Positions 8,078 to 16,088 are shown, counted from the first letter of the stretch. The stretch: 20,725 nucleotides of DNA from CAVXAE01 sp044225565 (GCA_044225565.1 JBGAIL010000080.1:1-20725); one strand, 5' to 3'. Translations and numbers: made by a program. Notes: generated by a model not told the origin, from the sequence alone.

Positions 8078-8947
8078 CTATTGGCGGCAGTTCGGTTTCG
8101 TGATCTGCCCGGCCGTGATCCTCCACCCTTCGGTCTCCCTGCTCGCGACGAGCAGCAGCGTCCGGCCGACGGCCTGCGCCTCGTGCGAAATTCTCATCAG
8201 CAGATTGAATTGAACGATTGCGACGTCCGGCCGCAGCAGCTTGACGTCGACGGCGCTCGCTGCAACGGTGCTGGCTCCGGCCCAGCTCTCATGCGCGGCT
8301 CGCAGATCGGCAACGATGGCGTCCCGGCCTGAATCCCGCGTGTCGAACGTCGTCACCCAGGTGGCATCGGTCGCGTAGAGCCTCGAGAAGGCTGCCATGT
8401 CGTGCGCGTTCCAGGCACGGACGAAGTGCTCGACGAGCGCCTCGGGGCCTGCGTCATGCGTGGCATCGGCATTCGTCGACGCCAGCGGCCCCAGGTTCGT
8501 ATTCTGTGCGGCGCGGATGAGCCAGCCCTTGCTCTGTCTTACGACGACCCACGTGAAGACGCCGCCTCGTGGCGAGCGCGGCGTTCCATCCGGATCCTTG
8601 TCTCCGCTCAGAGCCCAGTCCACGTGGACCAACGCGACGTCCGGCTCGAGGAGCCGGATCGTCACCGCCTTCGTGGACCACGTGCTTTCGCGGAACTGGT
8701 CGAGCCGGCTGGCGTGCTCCGCCTCGATTTCCCGCTTTCCGCGCCAATGGCGAGCGCCGACGTTCACGAAATCGGCATCCTCGGTCATCACGCTGACGAG
8801 CCGTTTCATGTCGTGCTGGTTCCAGGCATGCTCCCATCGCATGGCGAGTTCGCGGATCGCGACGTCGTCGGCAGCGCTTTGGGCGAGCGCCTGCGAGGCC
8901 TGCATGGCGAGCAGCGCCACTCCCATGATCCGGGAAAGTTTCGGCAT
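8078..8947 (-). CDS. Secreted tandem NTF2-like (SnoaL/DUF4440, SgcJ/EcaC type) protein
   Basis: The protein has 289 residues. I chose the ATG at 8947 over the one at 8962 because GAGGG lies 8 bases before it and the signal peptide starts there (LSRIMGVALLAMQASQALAQ, likely cut near residue 22). Two NTF2-like domains follow, at ~26-155 and ~168-285. They are visibly related: AWNQHDMKRLVSVMTEDADF in the first and AWNAHDMAAFSRLYATDATW in the second, each ending in a W-x-I-x-A strand (GWLIRAAQNT, GWRITAGQIT). The cone-shaped fold binds small hydrophobic molecules or acts as a simple isomerase/hydrolase in some families; no catalytic set can be assigned here. It is divergent from the Tat-exported oxidoreductase and convergent with the coiled-coil gene. 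An internal duplication explains its length, twice that of single-domain members. Confidence 0.8.
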   Translation of the reverse strand: MPKLSRIMGVALLAMQASQALAQSAADDVAIRELAMRWEHAWNQHDMKRLVSVMTEDADFVNVGARHWRGKREIEAEHASRLDQFRESTWSTKAVTIRLLEPDVALVHVDWALSGDKDPDGTPRSPRGGVFTWVVVRQSKGWLIRAAQNTNLGPLASTNADATHDAGPEALVEHFVRAWNAHDMAAFSRLYATDATWVTTFDTRDSGRDAIVADLRAAHESWAGASTVAASAVDVKLLRPDVAIVQFNLLMRISHEAQAVGRTLLLVASRETEGWRITAGQITKPNCRQ

Positions 8948-9011
8948 GATGTTTACCCTCATCTGTTTCGGCCTGGAGCGGGTTTACCGGCGCACTCCAC
9001 CTGAGCCAACC

Positions 9012-9024
9012 CTGTGATTCACAG
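9012..9024. promoter_or_regulatory. Perfect palindrome in a divergent promoter region
   Basis: CTGTGATTCACAG has 6-base arms around one central base. It lies between the divergent starts at 8947 and 9070. A weak -10-like TATTGT at 9036-9041 would put the palindrome on the -35 region for the + strand gene. A dimeric regulator could act here. The spacing (TGTGA-N1-TCACA) does not match CRP or FNR, which need longer spacers. Confidence 0.35.
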
Positions 9025-9069
9025 CCTAGTCCCGGTATTGTCGCGGCGCCATGCCGGAGGAATCCTGAG

Positions 9070-10218
9070 ATGACGACGAGACGCGAATTCCTGGGCACTT
9101 CCCTGGCCATCGGCACGGCGACGGCCGTCGGCGCCGGCAGCCCTGGTGCCATACGTGCGCCGAAAAAAGTTCTTGTCCTCGGCGGCACTGGCTTCGTCGG
9201 GCCTCACGTGGTCCGCAGCCTGCTCGCGCACGGTCACTCCGTCACGTTGTTCAATCGCGGCCGCAGTGGCGCTGGCCTCTTCGGCAAGGACGTGGAGGAA
9301 CTGCACGGCGATCGCAACGCCAGCCTCGACGCACTGAAGGGTCGCAAGTGGGACGCCGTCATCGATGAGTCCGCATCGAACGGCGCGACGGCGGCTGCCT
9401 GGGTGAAATCCTCCGCGGCGTTGCTGAAGGACGCTGTCGATCAATATCTCTACGTGTCCTCACGCTCCGTGTACGCCAGCTATGAGCGCGTGCCCATGAC
9501 TGCGGATGCGCCGGTACTGACGCTCGAGAATGTGCCGTTGAGCGCGGGACAGGAGATGCCGTATGGACACGGCAAGGCATACGCGGAGAAGGAGGCACTC
9601 GCTGCGATGCCGGGCCGGGTCACGATAGTGCGGCCAGGGCTCATCGTCGGGCCCGGCGACGACACCGATCGGTTCACCTACTGGCCCGTGCGAATCGCGA
9701 GAGGCGGGGAGATCCTCGCGCCGGGGGACGGCACGGACCGCGTGCAGATCATCGATGTGCGGGATCTTGCAGATTTCGAGGCCACTCTCGTCACAAACCG
9801 CACCTTCGGCATCTTCAACGGCCTGGGGCCGGATCGCGGCCGCCCCTTCAAGGAGTTTCTCGCACGCATGCACGAGGCGCTCGGCGGGAACGGCACGTAC
9901 ACGTGGGTATCCACGGATTTCCTGCTCGCCAACAAGGTCGAGCCGTACTCGGACCTCCCGGTCTGGCGGCCCGCGCGCGGCCCGCACATCGGCTTCGCGC
10001 AGTTCGATCTCACTCGCGAGCTTGCCGCCGGGCTGAAGCTTCGGACTCTGGAGACCACGGCGGTCGACACGCTCGAATGGTTCAAACAGCAGTCAGCCGG
10101 CGGGACCGCGAAGTTGAAGGCGGGCATGGCGCCGGAGCGGGAGCACGAGCTGCTCGCGCTCTGGAAGGCGCAGCCGCCGGCCAGGAACGCGCAGGCAGCC
10201 GCTGGAAGCGGTCTCTGA
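9070..10218 (+). CDS. Tat-exported NAD-dependent epimerase/dehydratase family protein (extended SDR)
   Basis: The protein has 382 residues; the ATG at 9070 has GGAGGA at 9056-9061. The N-terminus is a twin-arginine signal (TTRREFLGTS, Arg4-Arg5), a weakly hydrophobic stretch and a GA-rich end near residue 23. The mature part starts with a Rossmann fold: KKVLVLGGTGFVG, with GGTGFVG at 38-44. The extended-SDR active site is YGHGK (Tyr165, Lys169), with candidate serines in YVSSRSVYASY (128-138). VTIVRPGLIVGPGDDTDR at ~183-200 is the substrate-side motif of epimerases and dehydratases. Tat export after folding would let it carry its bound NAD(P) into the periplasm. It is monocistronic by position and divergent from the tandem NTF2-like gene. 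The substrate is unknown; a nucleotide sugar is unlikely in the periplasm, and a free sugar or carbonyl compound is more plausible. Confidence 0.85.
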   Translation: MTTRREFLGTSLAIGTATAVGAGSPGAIRAPKKVLVLGGTGFVGPHVVRSLLAHGHSVTLFNRGRSGAGLFGKDVEELHGDRNASLDALKGRKWDAVIDESASNGATAAAWVKSSAALLKDAVDQYLYVSSRSVYASYERVPMTADAPVLTLENVPLSAGQEMPYGHGKAYAEKEALAAMPGRVTIVRPGLIVGPGDDTDRFTYWPVRIARGGEILAPGDGTDRVQIIDVRDLADFEATLVTNRTFGIFNGLGPDRGRPFKEFLARMHEALGGNGTYTWVSTDFLLANKVEPYSDLPVWRPARGPHIGFAQFDLTRELAAGLKLRTLETTAVDTLEWFKQQSAGGTAKLKAGMAPEREHELLALWKAQPPARNAQAAAGSGL

Positions 10219-10293
10219 AGGCGATAAGCTGATGATCCAGAAAGATATTTGAGTCCCTCTCGCACGTGTCGCCCGACCTGCGTCCGATGGGTG

Positions 10294-10306
10294 CGCAGGG
10301 CCTGCG
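10294..10306. repeat. Inverted repeat just upstream of an ECF promoter
   Basis: CGCAGG-G-CCTGCG forms a perfect 6-base-arm palindrome that touches the start of the promoter-like element at 10304. It could be an operator or part of a transcription end signal for the oxidoreductase gene, although no T-run follows. Nothing else recognisable lies between 10219 and 10293. Confidence 0.3.
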
Positions 10307-10335
10307 GTGTCCACTTTCCGCAAAATCCGGTCTAC
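10304..10335 (+). promoter_or_regulatory. Candidate ECF promoter of the module A sigma gene
   Basis: TGTCCACT at 10308-10315 is followed after 15 bases by TCTAC at 10331-10335, with GTCTA at 10330-10334. The layout matches an ECF-type -35/-10 pair. The GTG start at 10363 is 27 bases further on. The first 30 bases match 24 of 30 positions of the element before the receptor gene (11967-11996), without gaps. This suggests that the sigma factor drives its own gene. Confidence 0.6.
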
Positions 10336-10362
10336 TGAGATCAGCCAACGCGTTCCAGTGCC

Positions 10363-10884
10363 GTGACCTCGCAGAACACCAGGACTTTCGTCAGCGAGAT
10401 CTACAGAAGCCACAACCAGCGGCTCCTGCTGTTTCTCGCGCACCGCATACGCCACGCCAGTCTGCACGCAGCCGACCTGGCACAGGAGGTGTACCTGCGC
10501 CTGTCGCGGATCAGCAAGCCCCAGACGATCCGTGAGCCGCAGGCGTACCTGTTCCGGGTCGCGCGCAACGTCATTCACGACCATCAGATGGGCCTCGGCA
10601 GCCTGCCAGGCACGGTCGAGCTGAGCGATGCCGGCGACGATCTCGACTCGCAACGCGCGATCGATCTCGCCACCCAGCTCGAGCAGCGACAGCGGCTGGA
10701 GCGCATCAAGGCGGTGCTCGACGACCTGCCGCCGAGGCCCCGCGCCATCTTCGTCCTGCATCGTGCCTACGGGCACACGCTGGACGAGATGGCCGCGCAG
10801 TTCGGCATCTCGCGCTCGCAGGTCAAGAAGGACTTCGCGAGGGCCGTGGCCCATCTCAATCAACGCCTGCAGGAGGAAGACTGA
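10363..10884 (+). CDS. ECF sigma factor, FecI-like (module A)
   Basis: The protein has 173 residues and starts at GTG 10363; no better in-frame start fits the domain. Sigma region 2 spans ~10-75 (AADLAQEVYLRLSRI core-binding helix, REPQAYLFRVARNVIHDH near the -10 recognition part). Region 4 spans ~113-165 (LPPRPRAIFVLHRAYGHTLDEMAAQFGIS, helix-turn-helix 138-160) and reads the -35 box. There is no region 1 or 3, as usual for ECF factors. In FecI systems the factor is kept inactive or licensed by FecR and is switched on when the outer-membrane receptor binds its ligand. The FecR gene starts 5 bases after its stop, and the receptor follows. The upstream promoter-like element suggests autoregulation, which classical E. 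coli fecI lacks. Confidence 0.93.
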   Translation: MTSQNTRTFVSEIYRSHNQRLLLFLAHRIRHASLHAADLAQEVYLRLSRISKPQTIREPQAYLFRVARNVIHDHQMGLGSLPGTVELSDAGDDLDSQRAIDLATQLEQRQRLERIKAVLDDLPPRPRAIFVLHRAYGHTLDEMAAQFGISRSQVKKDFARAVAHLNQRLQEED

Positions 10885-10889
10885 CCGTC

Positions 10890-11966
10890 ATGGGCGAGCG
10901 TCCCGACCGGCCGAGAGCGAACCGCCAGATCCAGCAGGAGGCGGCCCGGTGGCTCATCGACTTCAATGCCGACGAGCCGGATTCCGCCGCGCGCGCGGAG
11001 TTCGACAGATGGCTGCGGGCTTCGCCGGAGCACATTCGCGCCTATCTCGAGCTGCTCCCCCTCTGGCAGGAGAGCGCCGGGCTCGCCGGCATCGACGGGA
11101 TGAGCCGCGAGGACCTGATCGCGCTCGCCAGCACAGAGGGCACCAATGTGGCGGTCCTGAGCCGGGAGCTCGATGTCCCTGAAGGGAATTCCGCAGTCAC
11201 CCGACCGCCCGGGCGGCGATATTTCCGCCCTCTGGCGGCGGCTGCAGCGGTGATCGCCGCCGTGGCTGCGGCTTTCTGGCTGCAGGCCACGGGCCGTCAG
11301 GTCTATCGCACCGGGATTGCCGAGATCCGCACGCTGGCGCTCGAGGATGGCACGCGTCTGTCGATCGGCGCGCGCTCCACCGTCGCCGTCGAATATTCGA
11401 AGAGCGCGCGCGCTTTCAGGCTGGATGCGGGCGACATCTATGTCGATGTCGCCAAGGATCCTGCCAGACCGCTCACGGTCGAGGTGAAGGGCAGGACGAT
11501 CCGGGCACTCGGCACCCAGTTCGAGGTGCGCACGGATGACAGGTCGGTGCGCGTCTCCGTGATCGAAGGCCTCGTCTCCGTTTCCGGCTCCGGCGAGGTC
11601 GAAGCGCGCCCCGGCGGCGCTTCCGGCGCGAGCCCAGGCGCGATCCTGCTGCAGGCAGGGCAACAACTCACCTCGCGCCCGGGCGCGCGCGCGCAGAGCC
11701 CCCAGCCCATACGCTCGAAGGAGCCCGCTGCCTGGAGAGCGGGGCGGCTCGTGTTCGACGACGAGGAGCTGGGTGACGTCATCCGCGAGTTCAATCGCTA
11801 CAACAGGCGCGCTTTCAAGCTCGCGGATCCCGCGCTCGAGCGCATCCCGATCGCCGCGGCGTTCTCTTCGGCCGATCCCGGGCCACTGATCCGCTTCCTC
11901 AGAGATCAGCCCGGCATCGTCGTGAGCGAGCGGCCGCAGGAGATCGTCGTCGATTCCCGGCGGTGA
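10890..11966 (+). CDS. FecR family anti-sigma/sigma regulator (module A)
   Basis: This 358-residue inner-membrane protein relays ligand binding from the receptor to the sigma factor. The N-terminal cytoplasmic DUF4880-like part (~12-60: QEAARWLIDFNADEPDSAAR, FDRWLRASPEHIRAYLEL) binds sigma. One transmembrane helix spans ~113-131 (FRPLAAAAAVIAAVAAAFWL). The periplasmic FecR domain is ~138-235, with EDGTRLSIGARS, LDAGDIYVDV, IRALGTQFEVR and VSVIEGLVSV. The C-terminal ~280-350 domain (RLVFDDEELGDVIREFNRYN) is STN/DUF4974-like and would contact the receptor's signalling domain. The start is fixed by AGGAGGAAG at 10871-10879 inside the sigma gene. The linker at ~236-280 is rich in G, S, A and P. 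Its gene ends 4 bases before the TGTCC box of the receptor promoter. Confidence 0.93.
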   Translation: MGERPDRPRANRQIQQEAARWLIDFNADEPDSAARAEFDRWLRASPEHIRAYLELLPLWQESAGLAGIDGMSREDLIALASTEGTNVAVLSRELDVPEGNSAVTRPPGRRYFRPLAAAAAVIAAVAAAFWLQATGRQVYRTGIAEIRTLALEDGTRLSIGARSTVAVEYSKSARAFRLDAGDIYVDVAKDPARPLTVEVKGRTIRALGTQFEVRTDDRSVRVSVIEGLVSVSGSGEVEARPGGASGASPGAILLQAGQQLTSRPGARAQSPQPIRSKEPAAWRAGRLVFDDEELGDVIREFNRYNRRAFKLADPALERIPIAAAFSSADPGPLIRFLRDQPGIVVSERPQEIVVDSRR

Positions 11967-11998
11967 GCGGTGTCCACTTTTTCCTGAATCCAGTCTTC
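11967..11998 (+). promoter_or_regulatory. Candidate ECF promoter of the module A receptor gene
   Basis: TGTCCACT at 11971-11978, a 15-base spacer, then TCTTC at 11994-11998. GCGGTGTCCACTTT at 11967-11980 is identical to 10304-10317, and AATCCnGTCT recurs at the same distance. It begins the base after the FecR stop, which argues that the receptor has its own transcript. The ATG at 12032 is ~33 bases downstream. Confidence 0.65.
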
Positions 11999-12031
11999 CA
12001 GCGCATGACATTCACTCGACTGGGGAATTGC

Positions 12032-14494
12032 ATGCGTTACGCGATCGCCGCCGCCGCCATCGGCATGGCTCTCATCGGTATCTCTCGGGCAGACGAAGCC
12101 GCGGCGCGAGTGCGCAAGCCCACGGACATTCCGGCCCAGACCCTGCGGGTCGCGCTCCAGACGCTCTCCAGAGAGCGGGACCTGCAGTTCATCTTCAGGT
12201 CGGACGTCGTCGGCGCCATCCGGACGCCGCACGTGAGCGGAGAGCTGACGGTCGACGAAGCGCTGACCCGGCTCTTGAGCGGAACGTCGCTCACTTACAA
12301 GTATCTCGACGAGAAGACCGTGACGATCGTTCCGGCCGCTACGGCACCGCCGGCCGATCGCGCGGGCAAGGAGCCGGGATCGACGTCCAATGGCGTCGAG
12401 AGCACCGGCGAACGCTTCAGCGACGCAAATGCCACCCGGCTCTCGCAGAGCGAGGTCTCATCCGTGCCGGACGGGTCCGCAACGGCGGAAGACAACCGGC
12501 TGGAGGAAGTGCTGGTGACCGCGCAGAAGCGCACTCAAAGCCTCAACGAGGTTCCCCTGAGCGTCACCGCGCTGAGCGGCGACGAGCTGCGCATGTCGGG
12601 AATCGACACGATGCAAAGCCTCTCGTATTCCGTGCCGAGCCTCGTCGTCGAGGAGACGGGCGGAGGATTCCAGAGCTACTTTCTCCGGGGCATCGCGAAC
12701 GCCAATGCCTCGACCTCGCTGGTCGGCGTGTACCTGGACGAGGCGGACGTCACGACCAATTCCAACTCGCAGCTCGGGCTGCGCGCCATCGACCTCGAGC
12801 GCGTGGAGGTGCTGAAAGGCCCGCAAGGCACGCTGTACGGCGCAGGCTCGGCGGGTGGCACCATACGGTTCATCACGAAGGACCCCGAGCTCACCGGCAT
12901 CAGCGGCTCGGGCGACGTGGAGCTCTTCACCACGAAGCACGGCGATTCGAGTCAGCGGGTCTCCGGCGTCCTCAACCTGCCGCTCGTCGAGGAGCGCCTC
13001 GGGGTGCGCATCGTGGGCACGTACGGCAATCTCGGCGGCTGGATCGACCAGCCCGCGACCGGGCGCTCCGACATCAACGATCAGAACCTGCGGGACGTGC
13101 GCGTGAAGACCCTGTGGAAGCCGAACGAAGCCTTCTCGCTGAAGGCCCTCATCGACATCAACCGCAATGAAGGCGGTGGCACGAATGCAGGTGCGGATCG
13201 CAACTATCAGCTCACGCTGCCCGCGGATCCGACCGCGCGGACGCCGTTCGACGCCGACTACGACATCTACAACCTCACCGGCAGCTACGATTTTTCGCGC
13301 ATCAACCTGCTCAGCAGCACCACGTACATGAGCTCCTTCTCGCGCGCTCCGGTCGGGCTGAAGTATCCCATCTCCTTTCCCCCCGACCCGGACTTCGAGT
13401 TCCTCAACAATCCGGACACTCGCGCCACGCACTCCTTCTCCCAGGAAGTGCGGCTGAGCTCCAACGATGCGGCGGCGCCGCTGCACTGGGTCACCGGCGT
13501 TTTCTACAAGGAGCTCGACATCCACTACACGACGGAATACGTCGGCGCGCTGCCGGGCGTGTTCGACTTCACCGGCTCGCTGCTCCGCGACGAGAGCTCG
13601 AAATCCGCAGCCGCCTTCGCCGACGGCAGCTACGACGTCTCGCAGCGATGGTCGGTCGGCGGCGGAGTGCGCTACTTCCGTGACGAGCGGAGCCTGTTCG
13701 ATGGTGAGAACACTCACTCCGCCACCTTCCACCACGTGGATCCGCGCGTGTATGCCTCTTTCGCGCCGACGCGTGACGTTCATTTCTACGCCAGCGTGGC
13801 GGACGGCTTCCGCAGCGGCGGCTTCAACGCGGGCGAGGACGCGGAAGAGCCTTCCTTCAAGCCCGAGAAGGTGAGGTCCTACGAGCTCGGCACCAAGGCT
13901 TCGCTCTTCGAGCGCAGGCTGTCTGCGCAAGTCGCGCTCTTCTACAGCCGCTACTCGGACATCCAGCTCTTCAGGCTGGACTCCGACGGCTTCGGCTCGC
14001 TGAACAACGCGGGGACCGCTCACGTGAAGGGAGTGGACTGGTCGTTCGACTGGCAGGCCACCGACCATCTGCTGCTGTCCCTCAGCGGAAATGCGACACG
14101 AGCGCGCCTCGTGAGCCTGCTTCCCGGCGTCGAGGCCGTCGTGGTCGGCGATCACGTCGATTATTCGAGGGATTATGCGGGGCGGGTGGCTGCGACGTAC
14201 GCGTGGAGCGTGGCGGAGGAGATGCCTGCGTTCGTGCATGTCGAGTTCGCGAAGGTGGGCCCGGCGTACGGGACGGATCGCTCCCTGGGCGGTCCGCCGG
14301 TGTTGTTCCAGACCGACGTCATCGACATGCTGGATGCGCGGCTCGGATTCTCGCGTTCCGGCTGGTCATACGAGCTGTTCGGCGAGAATCTCACCAACGC
14401 CAATGGGCTTCAGGACACGGCGGGCACGTTCGGGTTCGCCTCGCGCCCACGGCCGCGAACGATCGGCGTGCAGATCCGGGCGGAGTTCCGTTGA
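12032..14494 (+). CDS. TonB-dependent receptor with N-terminal STN signalling domain (module A)
   Basis: This outer-membrane transducer and transporter has 820 residues. The frame is open from 11963, but I chose the ATG at 12032: it opens a signal peptide (MRYAIAAAAIGMALIGISRA), has GGGGA 6 bases upstream, and the earlier starts fall in the promoter or leader. The STN domain spans ~32-100 (DIPAQTLRVALQTLSRERDL, ending KYLDEKTVTIVPA) and contacts FecR. A ~55-residue linker rich in S, A and G follows, then TonB box LEEVLVTAQKR at 157-167. The plug is ~170-287 with YLDEADVTT, DLERVEVLKGPQGTLYG and SAGGTIRFITKDPEL. The barrel runs to the C-terminus (TIGVQIRAEFR). The stop is 9 bases from the convergent FecR gene of module B. 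The ligand is unknown; STN receptors take iron chelates, but in these lineages many take other molecules. Confidence 0.93.
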   Translation: MRYAIAAAAIGMALIGISRADEAAARVRKPTDIPAQTLRVALQTLSRERDLQFIFRSDVVGAIRTPHVSGELTVDEALTRLLSGTSLTYKYLDEKTVTIVPAATAPPADRAGKEPGSTSNGVESTGERFSDANATRLSQSEVSSVPDGSATAEDNRLEEVLVTAQKRTQSLNEVPLSVTALSGDELRMSGIDTMQSLSYSVPSLVVEETGGGFQSYFLRGIANANASTSLVGVYLDEADVTTNSNSQLGLRAIDLERVEVLKGPQGTLYGAGSAGGTIRFITKDPELTGISGSGDVELFTTKHGDSSQRVSGVLNLPLVEERLGVRIVGTYGNLGGWIDQPATGRSDINDQNLRDVRVKTLWKPNEAFSLKALIDINRNEGGGTNAGADRNYQLTLPADPTARTPFDADYDIYNLTGSYDFSRINLLSSTTYMSSFSRAPVGLKYPISFPPDPDFEFLNNPDTRATHSFSQEVRLSSNDAAAPLHWVTGVFYKELDIHYTTEYVGALPGVFDFTGSLLRDESSKSAAAFADGSYDVSQRWSVGGGVRYFRDERSLFDGENTHSATFHHVDPRVYASFAPTRDVHFYASVADGFRSGGFNAGEDAEEPSFKPEKVRSYELGTKASLFERRLSAQVALFYSRYSDIQLFRLDSDGFGSLNNAGTAHVKGVDWSFDWQATDHLLLSLSGNATRARLVSLLPGVEAVVVGDHVDYSRDYAGRVAATYAWSVAEEMPAFVHVEFAKVGPAYGTDRSLGGPPVLFQTDVIDMLDARLGFSRSGWSYELFGENLTNANGLQDTAGTFGFASRPRPRTIGVQIRAEFR

Positions 14495-14503
14495 CGCGGC
14501 CGG

Positions 14504-15529
14504 CTACTCCTCCACCTTCACGCGGATGACGGCCGAGCCTCGACGCCTCTGCAGCTCCACGTTCGGCTCGTGCTCGAGAAACCGCAGCAGCGCTTCCGGA
14601 TCGTCCGCATTGAAGACCGCCGTGATGCGTCGGCCGGGGGTGTTCGGGCCTTCGAGCTCGATCTGCCGCTGGTTGTAGCGATTGAACTCGCTCACGACCT
14701 CGGCCAGCGTCGCGCCATGGAACGACAGGCGCCGCTGGCGCCACGCGACGGCTGTATCGATGTCGGGCCTCGAGGCCCTGGCGATGGCCCCATTCGCTTT
14801 GACCACCGCCTCTTCACCTGCCCCGAGCAGGACTGGAGGCGAGCCCTTCTCGATGATCTTTACGCGCCCCTGCACGACGGCTACCCGCGTAGCCTCGCTG
14901 CGTTCGTACACATTGAACTGCGTGCCGACGGCCTGGACGACGGCGTGCGGCGTCAGCACCCTGAAGGGACGCTTCGGATCGCCTTCGACATTGAAGAGGG
15001 CCTCGCCGGCGAGCAGGCGCACTTCGCGCGCGTGGTCGGAATAAGCGACGCTCACGCGTGATCGGGTATTGAGATGCAGGAGCGAGCCGTCCTCCAGGTG
15101 CAATGCCCGCTGCTCGCCCACTCCAGTCGCGTAAGTCCGGGTGGCGTGGCGCCCGGTGAGCCAGAAGAGGCCACCCAGAAACAGCATCGCCACCGCAGCG
15201 GCCATCGCAAGGCGAGTGACGCGCGAACGACGAGAGACGGCCGGTCCCATCGCTGCTTCGCGGGCCCGCGCCTGCGAAGGAAACTCGGCAACGTCCATGT
15301 GCGTTTCGGCGAGGAGGGCGGCGAGATCGATATCCCGGTTGGCGTCACGATCGCTCACGAGCTGCTGCGCGGTCGATACGAGCAGGAATTCCTCCACGTG
15401 CCGCGGGGAACGCTTGAGCCATGCGACGAATTCCGTCTTCGTGCTCTCGCAGGATTCCTCCGCGAGCCGGATGAGCCACTCCGCGGCTTCCTCGGCAAGG
15501 CGTGTGTCGGTTGGATTGGGGGAAGTCAT
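14504..15529 (-). CDS. FecR family anti-sigma/sigma regulator (module B)
   Basis: This 341-residue inner-membrane signal relay is the second FecR here. The cytoplasmic DUF4880-like segment is ~10-55 (LAEEAAEWLIRLAEE, FVAWLKRSPRHVEEFLLV). The transmembrane helix is ~106-124 (RLAMAAAVAMLFLGGLFWL). The periplasmic FecR domain is ~132-226 (LEDGSLLHLNTRSRVSV, LLAGEALFNV, VQAVGTQFNVYER, VAVVQGRVKI). The C-terminal STN/DUF4974-like part is ~265-340 (RLSFHGATLAEVVSEFNRYN, DDPEALLRFLEHEPNVEL). The ATG at 15529 has GGAGAG 7 bases upstream. It lies 19 bases after the module B sigma gene on the same strand, so the two form an operon. Its gene order matches module A, but the sequences differ widely outside the family motifs, so the two are paralogues or separately acquired rather than a recent duplication. 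Confidence 0.93.
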   Translation of the reverse strand: MTSPNPTDTRLAEEAAEWLIRLAEESCESTKTEFVAWLKRSPRHVEEFLLVSTAQQLVSDRDANRDIDLAALLAETHMDVAEFPSQARAREAAMGPAVSRRSRVTRLAMAAAVAMLFLGGLFWLTGRHATRTYATGVGEQRALHLEDGSLLHLNTRSRVSVAYSDHAREVRLLAGEALFNVEGDPKRPFRVLTPHAVVQAVGTQFNVYERSEATRVAVVQGRVKIIEKGSPPVLLGAGEEAVVKANGAIARASRPDIDTAVAWRQRRLSFHGATLAEVVSEFNRYNQRQIELEGPNTPGRRITAVFNADDPEALLRFLEHEPNVELQRRRGSAVIRVKVEE

Positions 15530-15548
15530 GGCAAGGCTCTCCGGTGCC

Positions 15549-16088
15549 TCATCGATCCCAGTGGGCCGCGCGACAAGCCGCCAGCGCGCGGGTCAGGTAC
15601 TTCTTGGCGGTGAGCGGGGTGATGCCGAGCTTCTGCGCGATCTCCGCGCACGTCAGGCCTTCGCGCACGTTGAGGATCAGCACCGCCCGGTAGTTGCGCG
15701 GAATCTGTGCCAGCACGCGCTCGAGCTGCTGTTGTGCGGCGAATGCATCACCTATCGGATCCCTCGAGGTTTCGGACGCGGAGAGGCTTTCGGCCACGTC
15801 CTCGGCCGTCTGCGTGTCGTAAAGGAGGATCTCGCGCTTTTGATGCAACCCCCACTCGTGCAATACATTGGCGGCGATACGGTAGAGGTAGGCTTCGGGT
15901 TGGCGCACCAGCTCCGCCTGCGGGCTCTGCAGGAAGCGCTGGTACACGTACTGCACCAGGTCTTCCGCATCCTGGCGCCGACGGAGGCGCCGCGCCAGAT
16001 AGCGGAAGAGCTGCGGGGCATGGCGCGACAAGGCAACGCGGTCGAGCACCGTATGCCCGGGAGCCTGGGATGCGCGCGGTTTGCTCAT
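15549..16088 (-). CDS. ECF sigma factor, FecI-like (module B)
   Basis: The protein has 179 residues from the ATG at 16088. The frame is open up to 16247, but the extension has no sigma character, runs through the inverted repeat and overlaps the divergent receptor start, so the shorter start is preferred; its Shine-Dalgarno is weak. Region 2 spans ~20-85 (LFRYLARRLRRRQDAEDLVQ, QPEAYLYRIAANVLHEW). Region 4 spans ~122-172 (LAQIPRNYRAVLILNVREGL, TCAEIAQKLGITPLTAKKYL as helix-turn-helix). It should direct RNA polymerase to the receptor/hydrolase operon on the other strand, and perhaps to itself. FecR follows 19 bases downstream. Compared with the module A factor, the helix-turn-helix residues differ, which fits the slightly different promoter-like boxes. 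Confidence 0.92.
   Translation of the reverse strand: MSKPRASQAPGHTVLDRVALSRHAPQLFRYLARRLRRRQDAEDLVQYVYQRFLQSPQAELVRQPEAYLYRIAANVLHEWGLHQKREILLYDTQTAEDVAESLSASETSRDPIGDAFAAQQQLERVLAQIPRNYRAVLILNVREGLTCAEIAQKLGITPLTAKKYLTRALAACRAAHWDR

Noticed and set aside
11963..12031. GTG start at 11963 (or ATG at 12005) for the module A receptor
   Set aside because: This stretch holds the promoter-like element and leader. The ATG at 12032 has a Shine-Dalgarno and begins a clean signal peptide.
12458..14239. Antisense open frame of 593 codons opposite the module A receptor
   Set aside because: Same shadow effect; the sense strand encodes a complete plug and barrel with family motifs.
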